Shown here: positions 34,670-45,234 of the stretch, piece by piece
How the letters are laid out: every line of letters begins with the position of its first letter
How positions within the stretch are numbered: position 1 is the stretch's first letter
Source: Todiramphus chloris collaris
Taxonomy: Eukaryota > Chordata > Aves > Coraciiformes > Alcedinidae
Assembly: GCA_025345505.1 (NCBI GenBank)
Contig: JANVCC010000073.1
Location: 10,649,108-10,713,107 of the forward strand
DNA: 64,000 bases
Direction of reading: 5' to 3'
Position numbers and translations under genes: made by a program
Notes under the pieces: model-generated
Database searches by the model: none
What the model was told of the DNA's origin: nothing
Seen by the model: the letters and a program-made list of their open reading frames with translations, nothing else

Positions 34670-35279
34670 TCGATTAAGTGCATTCAAGTTGACAGGACCT
34701 GATGCAGTTCACCCTACAGTACAAAGGAAGCTGGCCAATGCAATCTGTGAGTCATTAATTAATTTTCAAAATTTGCTGAAGACATAAAGAGAACTTTCTA
34801 AGATTGATGAAGGTCAAATTTCATGGGTACTTCCAAAGTGAGGAAAAGGCCCTGGAATTACATGTCAGCCAGTCTAACTTCAATGTTCAGAAAGATACTA
34901 GAACTTAAGAGTCAATTTAAAAGCATGTAGAGGATAATAAAGGTGATAAAAAGCAGACAACATGGATCTGTCAAGAACAAATCACATCAAAATGATCCAA
35001 TTTCCTTCTGTGACAGGATAATGGGCCCAGCAGAACAGGGAGAGGCATTAGAGAAAATCTGTCTTGACTTTAGTAATATACTTGATGCTGTCCCTCAAGA
35101 CTCTCTCATGAGTAAACCAGGAAATTTGGTTTTGATAAAGACAACAGAACATGGGCACAAAACTTCATATATGTACAGTAATCAACAGTTTTCTGCAAAA
35201 CAGAAATGCATTTTAAGCAGAGTTCTAGAGGACTCAGTTCTCAACATATTTTCAATCATATTTTCAATCATGACTTGAA
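34670..35279 (+). mobile_element. Old degraded CR1-superfamily LINE, RT part
   Basis: The plus strand keeps LINE RT landmarks with many changes. LTGPDAVHPTVQRKLANAI (family MGPDGxHPRVLxELA) is at about 34690-34745. WNYMSASLTS is near 34855. SRQHGSVKNKSHQNDPISFCDR, with GEALEKICLDFSNILDAVPQDSLMSK (YLDFSKAFDTVPH), spans about 34950-35110. VLEDSVLNIFSIIF (GSVLGPxLFNIFIND) is at about 35225-35265. The copy stops before the catalytic ADD box. Divergence is far higher than in the neighbouring CR1 at 33795, so it is much older. The VKNKS and VPHD-like words suggest a different lineage within the CR1 clade. Confidence 0.75.
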
Positions 35280-38236
35280 GGACACGATAAACAATTAAAA
35301 TGTTCGGTCATACAAGCCAAGAGTTTACAAACAGTTTACAACTGAGTAACTGGATAGAATCCCAAATGGATTAAAAAAAAAGATTCAGTTGTAGTAATTT
35401 CACAAATCCATATGGTTAGGAAGATATCTAAAACATTACTTAGCAGCAGAACAGTACTGTATAATAGTTTTCCATAGCCTTTAAGGATGCAAGACTGGTC
35501 TGAGTACGGAGGACAACCAAGTCCTGCTTTATCCCTTCCAGAAAAAGTCTGCATAAAACTTTGCACCTTTATAAGAACGTGCTCATATTAAATTAACCAT
35601 TTTTGTTCAATGTTTAATAAATATTGCTACTATCCTAAATTACTAGCCACAGGATATGGACTTGGAGCAGAACTTGTTTTATTGCAGGACCCATCATATA
35701 ACCTTTCCTTCACTTCATGACTTCTTTCAGCAATATCTTAGATTGAAATGTATTTGTATTTTTCTGAAGTGTATTTTTTTTTTAAATAAAGTAGCAGCTG
35801 TGCCACACTCAAACATAAGGCTGAAATTTTCCAGTACTGCAAAAGCAGAAAACAGAACCAATTTACATAAGTGTATCAATAATTTACATAACATTTACAT
35901 TTATACAATCACCCTGCACTGGTGTAGCCTAAACTTCCTTCATTTCAAAGTGAGTCTGGTCTATCTAGTAATTTGTGCATTAGGTGCTCACAGATTTGAA
36001 TATAGAAAACATCTGTGCTTCATAGATGCTTGGGTAAAATGACACTGGCATGTAACAAAAAATACATTTCTCAAGACTATCATTTATTTATCATATTAGT
36101 TACTAAAATGCATTGTGTCTTGCAAGGCATTATAAGCTGATTTCTAAAAAAAAAAAAATTTGCAAGTCCTCCAACCACTTTTATCCCAGGTCATTCTAGA
36201 ACTTGAGTGAGTCACTTCAGCTTTCATTCTATTTAAAAAACAAACTATAATTCTTCCTCCATTTACCTCCCTGTGCTGAGTAATTATTTAATCTCTCTGC
36301 AATTATTTCAAGCTGTATAAATGTGCTAAATATTGTTATTAGCATAAACCAAGCTGGGTAAGATACAGAAAAAATACTGCTGCATATATTCTATCATATC
36401 AAAGTGTTATGCCTTGCAGTAAAAAAACTAGCTTAAAGTGAGATGGAACAGTGAAAGGAGAAGGTGAATTAAGTTCTAAAAAAAGAAACCAGAAAGGGAC
36501 TAAATAGAGATATCAACCCAGAACTGACAGCTTGTCAGGACAGAGGGGAAAAAAAGGCATGACCCAGTCAGCAAGACAACCACACCTCCAAGCCAAAGAC
36601 AGCTCAGCTGGAAACAGATCAAAACCTTTAGCAAATGTTCAGAGTGATCTCAGTCATTCATTTAAACAGGGAATCCCTAAACCCATAATCTTAATCTATT
36701 TGTAGCAAGTAAGAAACCTGATAAAAACTTGGAATTTGCACAACTGCAGAGATTCCTCTATAACTGCTCCAGAGGGGGTGACGGGGGCACAGACTGTAAA
36801 AGATGAAAGTAAAATTCCACACACCATACTGTAAAGGTAAATAAAATATAATTGTTCTTTATAATGTCTAGCAGGTCATCTACCTTGACTGTTCTTTACC
36901 TTTGACTATTAAAGATGAATAGAAGAAGAGGGAGGGAGAGGAAGCAAATTAAACATAAAATATTTCAGAAAATAAAAATTCTGAAGATATGGATGCAACT
37001 TTAAAATCTCATTACATTAAAAACGGTATGCCAAAATGCTGCTACTGGAGCATATTAGGGGGTGAGCCATGACATGTACACCACATATGCAGTCCCCCAT
37101 GTTTGTTGCCATAGATTGTTTTTTTCTGTAGTGGCATTTAAAACCTAGCCACCCTGTATTCATGGAGATAGACAACACGGTTTTTGATTTACAAAGGTAT
37201 TCTAATGTGTTCTGCTACAAAGTCTCATGGCCCCAGATACATCAAGGAAGCATCCTGCTGCTAACCAAGTATAAGAAGATCACTAATTGTTTAGCTAGGC
37301 ATGGGATGAAGAATGGTCAATCATTATAGGAGGGCAGGGATTTGGAGACTGTGTTGCACCACAAACTGATTTTTTAACCATTAGTGACAACTTCCTGTTT
37401 AGCATTATGAAAGGTAGTTTTTTCAATCAATATAGTGCTAGCACTTGCTATCATTTTACCACCTTAAGTAAGCTATTTTTAAGGAATTTGTTAACAATAA
37501 ACAATTGGACTTTCTGTAGAGACTTTCTAGATATTCACTGCTTCAATCATCAGTTTGACAACTTGTGCATGGAGAATCAGTATTGGTAAGGTTGAAAAAT
37601 CCTGTTCTCCAAGGGCATACATGAGTGACAGCAGTAGAGATTTAGAAAAAAAGTCAGCTAAAAAAGGGCCTGTGGGTTACCCAAGAATAGATCAACCATC
37701 AGTTACCTTACTCAGATACATGCACACTGTATATTAACCCCTGGCTAGGGCTCCAAAAGACTTCAGCAGACTAAGATAACGAGTATTTAAACATAGATTT
37801 AGACTTTCAACATCCATGGAAAGCTTGTTAGGACTTGTGACTTTTCCTTCCTCTGGTGACTAGCATTGTCCTTTCCACCCATTCATCCCATTACAAGATG
37901 CTGAGCAGGACTGTATTTGAGAAATTTTTAGCTGTTAAACATGTAAGGAGAAACAGGTTTGTACTTTGCTCATTGCTCCTCATGTAAAGAATCACTCTCT
38001 CTGCAGAAGAAAATCTGTGTAAGAAATTAGAAGGTTCATACAGTCTACTGGTGTAAATTATTTCCTTTTTCCCTCCATAGCATAAACTATACACTCAAAT
38101 CACAACCTATTCTATCTACAGCATCCTCCAACTTGAGAGAAATAAATAAAGGGTTTTCTTCTTGCTGCCTGGTTAGTCACTGAAAGTTCCTTAACACACT
38201 TCTGCTAACTTAAAGTATGTTTTTTTAGAGCATGAT
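35280..38236. other. AT-rich stretch without recognisable genes or transposons
   Basis: Open frames up to 128 codons (35656-36042 plus) carry no motif. Simple A/T runs only. Confidence 0.5.
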
Positions 38237-38352
38237 TGTTCCATGTTTAGCTAGGCTAGGGTTAATTTTCACCAGAAGTTGGGAGGGGGCTACAGCCAGG
38301 ATAGACAAACCAGCCAACAGGATATTCGTTACCATACTGAGGTTATGCCTGC

Positions 38353-38360
38353 TATATAAG
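38353..38360 (+). promoter_or_regulatory. TATA box of the solo LTR
   Basis: TATATAAG, followed by GGCAAGGGTCA. It is placed about 116 bp into the LTR, as expected for a short U3. Confidence 0.65.
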
Positions 38361-38478
38361 GGCAAGGGTCAAGCCAGACTGAGTGTGAGGGTCCCTAGTG
38401 GTGCTATCACTTGCTTTACATATTGCTTAGCTATTTTTATTGTTATTACTGTTGTTTCTTCCCCTTTTGCATTGTTCT

Positions 38479-38484
38479 ATTAAA
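38479..38484 (+). promoter_or_regulatory. Polyadenylation hexamer of the solo LTR
   Basis: ATTAAA, about 125 bp downstream of the TATA box and followed by a T-rich stretch. Confidence 0.6.
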
Positions 38485-38612
38485 TTCTCCTTATCTCAGA
38501 CCATGAAGTTTTGCCTTTTTTTTTTCCCCGTTCTCCTTCCCAGCCCACCGGGTGGGGTGGGGGGTAATAGGGTATGTGATGCTTAGCTCCCTGCTGGGTC
38601 TAAACCACAACA

Positions 38613-39442
38613 ATCCTTGCTATGGGGATGGAAGAGTTGATACAGCAATAAAATCTGACCAAAGCATGTTCCAAAAGAAAAATTGTCTTATGCACTTTTT
38701 ATAAAATAGCACTGTTGGTACAATGTTGGTACATTTGTTTGCTTGCTGGTGTTATGTAAATCCTTATGTACTACTATGTGTTCCCTTCATCTTGTGTCAT
38801 TTGTATTTATTTACATTGTTGGTGTTGTTTATATACTCTGAGATACGGATCAGGATTATCATGTCATATTGTCAATTTATATTATCACTGACGATGAAGT
38901 TAAACTGGTATGCCTATGTGACACTGTCGTTTATTAGTAAATTCACCCAATCTATGGGCAAGACAGGGGAGAAGACCTTCTTGGCTTTTGAAAATTTTGA
39001 TTATTTTTATGTCATCTGAACGTGTCCAAGGTCTTGTTTAGGGTTGCACAAAAAACCTGATTTTTTCTACTAGAAGTTTAAAAAAAAATAGTTACATGTT
39101 ACATAGTTTTATTTTGGAGTAATTAATCTGATGAAGAATATTTCATTATTTTTTTTAAAAGACAATAAAAAAGGGAGAGGCAGAGGGAGAATCTAGTTCT
39201 ACCAGCTCTATTGTGTTTCTAGTTAGGCATATCTGCTGCACATCATGTTCTGTCAGTGAAGTACAAGGCTGTAATGCAAGTAAAAAAACCCCAAAACAAC
39301 GTTATTTTGAAGTGTGAAAAATAACAACTTTTGTATCTTTAGACAATAGCTCTTTCAGTTACACCAATAATAAATCAAGTTCCAATTATCTCTGTGTGTT
39401 TTCCAGGAAAATTAAACACTTGGTATAGTTTTCTTATGGTTG
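38613..39442. other. Unassigned DNA between two solo LTRs
   Basis: About 830 bp with no retroviral gag/pol/env words and no matching LTR pair, so it is host DNA and not a proviral interior. Confidence 0.6.
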
Positions 39443-39447
39443 TTATG

Positions 39448-40265
39448 TGTCACGGTTTAGGGTCAGGGCAGCCCCTTAGACACTCTCTGTTAACCTCCCT
39501 CCCTCCCCTGAGGGGAAATAGAAAGGGAATAAGGGAGAGAGACTTTGCGATTAGAAAAGGAAACTAGAACAGCTTTAATGAAAATGAAATTTTAATTAAA
39601 TATTAATTAATAATTATAAAAATGGAATATATACAAATATATACAAAACCAGTATCAAACCCAACCCCCCTGATGGTAATTACATCACCGTCACCACTGA
39701 TGCTGTGGAGCAGGCACTGGGGCAGTCCCAGACTGGGCCCCGCAGCAGACGGGAGCTGTGTTCAGGAGCTGGATTCTGGTACCGGGTTCAGGAACACACA
39801 GACTGGATCGAAGGCAGAACGGACAGAGGCCTCTTTGGGTGCTCTGAGGAAGGAACTGAAAGAGGACCTGAGCCAAGCCGAGTAAAAGCTGGCAAGACAG
39901 TCCAAGAGGGGAGAATAGCCCAGAGACTCTTCGGATCCCACAGCTCTAAACTTAATATGACGTAATTGGGATGGAATCCCTTGTTGGTCAGTTTAGGGGC
40001 ACCTGTCCTGTCCACTCCTCCCTGCAGGTGCAGCCTTTTCACTTTCTGCACCCCCCCAATGTGGTACACAAGATCCAGCAGTGGCCTTGGTCTGCACACC
40101 AATCCTTGGTAATAACTCTAAACATGAGGTGTTATCACTGCTAGAAGCAGACACTGCCTGTGAGAACAGGCTGCTAACTTCAGACAGTGCAGTTAGTTAG
40201 AAGAACTGAGCTGAAAAGTAAAATTTCTGAACAGAATTAGTTCTGTTTTCACTCAAACCAAGACA
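39448..40265 (-). mobile_element. ERV solo LTR, 818 bp (TSD TTATG)
   Basis: On the plus strand the element runs from TGTCACGGTTTAGGG to CAAACCAAGACA. Identical 5-bp repeats TTATG flank it at 39443-39447 and 40266-40270. The minus-strand sense is set by ATTAAA (reverse complement of 39574-39579), which sits at the same place as in the copy at 1-420. It is the same family as that copy, in opposite orientation, and is complete. GGTGTTATCACTGCTAGAAGCAG-like U3 words are visible near 40130. Only the LTR is present. Confidence 0.93.
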
Positions 40266-40270
40266 TTATG

Positions 40271-42698
40271 TAATGAATTACACAACATGTCTAAGTGTTA
40301 CTTAAATATGCAGTAGAGATCTGCTTCCCTTAGAGTTAATTTTCTCTTTGTGAAACCTGCTAGTATTTAATAAAATAACAGCTCTTAATCAACTTTAAGT
40401 ATAATGGCTAGCTTGGGTTTTGAGAACAAATTCACTGGTAAGATCATAAACACATCAATGTTTCTGCAAATAAATATCTTAATAGTGAAAAAGGACAATA
40501 TTGTTCTGTATAAAGCCAAAGATTAAATGACATTTCATTAACTGTACAATTAATCCATTTGGCCCTGTTTGACATGAACAGCAGTTAAGTGATAAAAATT
40601 AGCCTGGAGGGTATCAATTAATGCCACTGAAGCTGAATGGAGAGACCCTCCCATATTTTAGAATTTACTTGGTAATTAACACGGAATTAGAGGGAGCTGG
40701 TTAATTTTTTATTCTCTAGATGACTAATCATAATTTGTATATGTAAAACATTACACAAAAATCTCTGTGAAGGCAGAAGTGGTTTTGAAAAAGAAATGGA
40801 CAGAAAACGTATCTATAAAGGAAACTTCTCCTTCTCTCTAAGAGAATCAATGTTAAAATTTATTAAGAGAGCATTTAAAAGTGGTATCAGGAATCCACCT
40901 TGTAAGAAAGATGGACTTTGCAGTAAATCTCTTTTTAAAATTTGTAAATATTTTTTAAGCTGTTATGAGTTTCTCCTTCACAACAATCACACAACATATA
41001 TCCTTTTCTTCTCTTTTGTTATATGCTGACTTTGCTCTTCCTTCCCTTTTAATCTACACCTGTAACATTTTTACTGTTCTTTCCTTCAGCTTTTGCTCTT
41101 TCAGAACTTCCGAGGTATTGTACAGTTGTTTTACCCCTCTGAAATAACCAAATCTAAATTACATATTTATCAGGAAAGAAAGTATCAGTTTACACTAAAG
41201 TATTTGAGGATAATGCATAAAACAATCGGTTCTCTTCTTAAGCAGAGTTAAGCATTTTATTTTATATTGTTGTGAATTCACCTGAAATCTGTATTAATCT
41301 CTCCATAATGATCCATAAACCTCCTGGGAGAAATCTTCTGGAGGAAAAACATTAATTCAGAAAATATCCATGTAAAGATGGAATTCAGTTCTCTCCTTTT
41401 ACTTCTTTGATCTTGCCATGTTTACATTCTTCCTTGATTTGTGTTGCTCAGCTACCTTGACCTCCTGAGCCGATGAGTGCTGCTCAAGATGGGGCTTGAT
41501 CTCCTCTCCCAGGTGATAAAACACCAGCAGAACTGCAGAATTCAGATTGCTGTCCACAGTACATTTGGAAAGACTGGTCTGTGATCAACTGCTTTGATTC
41601 TGTTTCCTCTCTTTTATCCACAGCTTTATCTTCTCCCTGATTTCTGCTTCTGAGGTATCACTATTTTAAGAGGTATTTCTTCACCCCAGGAGCATAAAAT
41701 TGAGTCCTCTTTCTGTTCTATAGGAATTCTACCTTCTGTTTCCTCCATGAAGGGGGAAGAACAACAATGAAGAGGGTTTTCTGAGGGTTTTTTTCTGGGG
41801 AAAGGGGGTGAGGTGTGTTATGGTTTTTTTGTTTATGTATGGGGTTTTTAAAGATAATTGCACAGATTTGTCTCATAGCCCTGATCCAGAGGAAATAATT
41901 TTTTCTTGCATGGCACAGTTCTCATCTCCTCACAGTATTAAAACTAAAAAAACATGTACGGTAAAAAATGAGAGAAAACAACCCAGTCCCAGATGATTTC
42001 TTCCAAGGAATTACTTAAAAGAGCTAAGTACAACTGAACTCAAACTCAATCACACAGTTCAAGAGTCTCTTGAAGCAAAGCAAATGAAGACACTTCTAAA
42101 ATAGAAGTGGAATAGGAAACGAAACTCTGTATGCTGACTACTCCCTAATCTTAATGATTTTAATTAATGTTTTATGAGTTCCAAATGCAAGGGGGTTTGT
42201 GCTTTGCCGCTTTTGTGTAATCAATTTTTTTTTCCACTATTAGCTGATTAATCTCTGCTTTCTCTTTTAGATGATTGCATTTGTTCAAAGTCAGTTAAAA
42301 ATGACACATTGTAAGAATAACCTACTGAAAAAGCTAATCCTTGATGGTAATTAGCTGCAATGACTTCTAAAGGGAAGAAGCAGCAGCAAGTGAGGAAAAA
42401 AAGAAGCAGGCTTTTTTCCTCCACCTTATTTGTGTCTTAAAGATATACTGCATTAACCCCAAAAGTTACTGGCTTATTTATTAAATCACAGGTTGTGTGT
42501 TGACAATTTGAGACTTAAAATACTGAAAACCCCTATTACTTGTGGCATCTATATTCCTGAAATTAAGAAACTACAATCTGGCTACAGTTAAGCTTTTTTA
42601 GCTTACTGATTGCTGCTCTGCCCACTAAATTTATTCTCTATATTTTTCTGTGCAGGCAGAAACATATATATACAAACATATATTTATATATATACCAG
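40271..42698. other. AT-rich DNA without genes; candidate conserved blocks
   Basis: No exon or transposon is recognised. Two stretches, about 40520-40760 and 42130-42380, are dense in TAATTA/ATTAAT-type words with a less repetitive texture than their surroundings and are raised as candidates for regulatory elements. An AT dinucleotide run (about 42662-42696) abuts the CR1 start. Confidence 0.45.
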
Positions 42699-43167
42699 CT
42701 TCAGGGCAGGTAATTCTGCACTGGAGAAGGGAGCTACAGCAAAAAGGCCAACAAAAAGCTCTTTTTGGGAGCTTTCTGAATCCAAGAAAAGCCTCTAGCC
42801 TGTGCTGGGGGTCTGTCTGTCAGTTAGTGGGCGGGCTGCTGAGAAGTGCCTGGGAGGACCCAGCACCACCCAGTATTAATCTGGCTACAAGAAGCCTCCA
42901 GGAGGGCAGCAACTAGTTGACACAGCACAGAGTAAGAAAACAGTGCTTGTGTGTGCCTGAGTGGTGCTGCAGCTGCTTGCAGCTCGTTAGGCAGGGTGCT
43001 GGGCCTCTACTGGTTCACAAGGTAAGTTCACTCACAGAGTGACCAGCTCCTGTGTGTCGAACTGCACAGACTAGGGGAATGCTGTTACCACAAACAGTGA
43101 GGCACTGGTGGTCTCAGTGAACGGTCTCATTTGATGGAATGCAGCCAACTTGGTGCGCAGATCAGCC

Positions 43168-44089
43168 ATGGTCTCCACCCGGCAGAAGGTCATTAGTTCA
43201 ACAGTTCCCAGAGGGGATGTGGGAACCCAGACGGAGTTACATCACAAACGTGTAGCAACCAGGCCACAGGATGCAGAGAATGCCAGAGCCTCTGTCTGGC
43301 AGGAAGGGGCAATTATGAGAACTGCTGTGTGTACTGTGAGAAGATGGAGGATCTCCTCTGCTGAATTGTAGAACTGCAAGATGCAGTTGGTAGGTTGAGG
43401 AGTATCACGGAGACTGAGCAGGAGATTGACTGGTGGAGCCAGGCTCTGCCCCCTGAAACAAAAATAGGAGCACCCCTCTGGTAGCACCAAAGAAGAGGGC
43501 CCCTGCATTCTGCCCACGTAAGACCAGAGCCAGTAACCAGGATGAGGGGAGTGAGTGGAGGACAAGGCAGCAGAGGACCTCCTACCTTGCCCACCTCACC
43601 CCCCAGGTGCCACTAACCAACTGGCATGCAGCTTTGGCTGAGAAAGACCAGATATCACTCCAGAACAGATATGAGGCTCTAGCTGATAGGGACCAGCCAA
43701 ATGAAGATGTTGGTGTTGAACTACCTACACCAGAGGTATGTCCAAAGTCATGATTTTTCATGTAGGGGGAGATCAAGTTGGAAACCGTAGTTTGAGAAGG
43801 ATGAAGAGAGACTTTAAAGCCCTGGGACAGATGGTGGGAGGATCTGGAGCACAGGTTATAATATCTTTTCTTCCAGTTTCAGGTAGAGACACAATAATTG
43901 ACAGACATGTACAGTCCATTAATTTATGGCTTTGTAAATGGTGTCACCATAACAATTTTGGGTTCTTTGACAATGGGATGGCTTATACAGCACCAGACTT
44001 GCTGGCATCTCATGGGGGGCACCTTTCAAAAAGGGGGAGGAGAGTCTGCATAGGAGATTGCAGGGCTGATTGATAGGGCTTTAAACTAG
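43168..44089 (+). pseudogene. CR1 ORF1 with SGNH/GDSL esterase-like region
   Basis: I place the start at the ATG at 43168 (MVSTRQKVISS...GTQTEL), matching the start at 6128 in the other long CR1. A cysteine/coiled-coil block around 43310-43430 (CEKMEDLL, IVELQDAV, IDWW) is split by a TGA/TAG and a frameshift. From 43738 the open frame reads KVMIFHVGGDQVGN, corresponding to the conserved esterase block with GxND changed to GGDQ. NLWLCKWC, FGFFDNG and HLSKRGRR follow, the last holding the C-terminal histidine block. The frame shifts near 44060, and the ORF1 terminus reads GLIDRALN with TAG at 44087-44089. CR1 ORF1 binds RNA and its esterase-like domain is of uncertain role. Confidence 0.85.
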
Positions 44090-44293
44090 ATAGGAAGGGG
44101 GAAGGGGAGATAACTGGACCAGCTAGGAGTAAGCCCAAGGGAAGCATGCGAAGGCTAAAAGCCTGGTTGACTAGTGAAGACCACTCTGCCACTGTATTCC
44201 AAAGGCTAGAAATTTAGAAATCATGGAAGCACCTGAGAAGGGTTTGGAAGGAAATGGGGCACACAATCACAAAAAGATATTGAAATCAACAAC

Positions 44294-45142
44294 TCATCTG
44301 AAGGGCATCTATACCAATGCACACAGTATGAGCAACAAATAGGGGGAGCTTTAAGCCTTGATGCAGCAAGAAAATTATGACATAGTGGCCATCATAGAAA
44401 CATGGTGGGTTGACTCACAAGACTGGAGTGCCACAATCGAAGGCTACAAGCCCTTCAGGAGGGACAGACAGGGAAGGAGGGGTGGTGGAGTGGCCCTGTA
44501 TGTTAGAGAATGTCTCCAGACCTCAGAAATCAAGTACAGCGACGAGATGGTTCAGTCTGTTTGGATTAGGTTAAGGGCTAATAAAGCTGATAGACTCTGC
44601 TATAGACCCCCCCCCCCCCGCCCCCAATCAGAGCAGTGAGATGGATGAAGCAGCTGAGAGAAATCTTGCAGTCACTTGCTGTTGTGCTTGTGGGGGACTT
44701 CAACTTCCCAGATATCTGCTGGGAGTACAACACAGCAGAGAGAGAACAATCCAAGAGGTTTATGGAACATGTGGAGGACAGCTTTTTCATGCAGCTGATA
44801 AATGAGCCAACCAGGGAAGGTGCCCTCCTGGACCTGCTCCTTGTGAAGAGGGAAGAACTTGTGGGGGGAGTAAAGGTTGGAGGCCATCTAGGGCATAGTG
44901 ATCATGAGATGACTGAGTTTTCACTCCTTAGGGAAACAAAGAGACAGGTTAATAAAACTGCCACCTTAGACTTCCGGAGGGCAAACTTTGACCTGCTCAT
45001 GAGACTGACTGACAAAGTCCCTTGGGAGGCTGTGCTGAAGGATATAGGAGTCCAGCAAGGCTGGACATACTTCAAGAGAGTAGTCTTAAAGGCACAAGAG
45101 CAGGCTGTCCCTGTGTGCCAAAAAACAAGCAGGCCTGTCTAA
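44294..45142 (+). pseudogene. CR1 ORF2 endonuclease domain and linker
   Basis: The reading starts HLKGIYTNAHSMSNK, then two in-frame stops (TAG at about 44339, TAA at about 44351). From 44358 it continues DIVAIIETWWVDSQDW (metal-binding glutamate kept), GRRGGGVALYV and SVWIRLR, to a frame change in the poly-C run at 44607-44625. The next frame (44636-45142) gives VLVGDFNFPDICWEYN, FLMQL-like and EPTREGALLDLL words, LGHSDHEMTEF (catalytic SDH intact, unlike the copy at 3791) and TLDFRRANFDLL. It ends at TAA in the linker. Confidence 0.88.
44607..44625 (+). repeat. Poly-C run interrupted by one G
   Basis: Thirteen C, one G, five C. It falls in the CYRPP codons of the CR1 endonuclease and coincides with the frame change, so slippage there probably caused the frameshift. 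Confidence 0.9.
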
Positions 45143-45234
45143 ACAGGGATCTTTGTTTAGACCTCAAAATCAAAAAGAGAGTCTATGACTGTTGGAAGAG
45201 AGGACAAGTCTCTCATGTAGACTAAACAGATGTA

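Larger units (their letters stand above)
38237..38612 (+). mobile_element. ERV solo LTR, 376 bp
   Basis: It begins TGTTCCATGTTTAGCTAGG and ends CTAAACCACAACA. The interior has the layout of an avian ERVL-type LTR: GGTTAATTTTCACCAGAAG, then GATATTCGTTACCATACTGA, the TATATAAG box (38353-38360), ATTAAA (38479-38484), a T-run and a GGGTGGGGTGGGG tract before the end. The GATATTCGTTACCATA word is analogous to TATTCCATACCATA in the LTR at 5625-6093. No internal retroviral sequence follows. A clear 5-bp target duplication was not found (ATGAT left, ATCCT right), so the boundaries could be a few bases off. Confidence 0.85.

Noticed and set aside
35656..36042. 128-codon plus-strand frame
   Set aside because: AT-rich chance frame with no motif and a homopolymer-encoded segment.
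38613..39442. Possible provirus interior between the LTRs at 38237 and 39448
   Set aside because: The two LTRs are of different families and opposite sense, the second has its own target duplication, and the DNA between has no retroviral words.
39691..40102. Overlapping frames of 60-104 codons on both strands
   Set aside because: All within the solo LTR 39448-40265; no retroviral protein motif.
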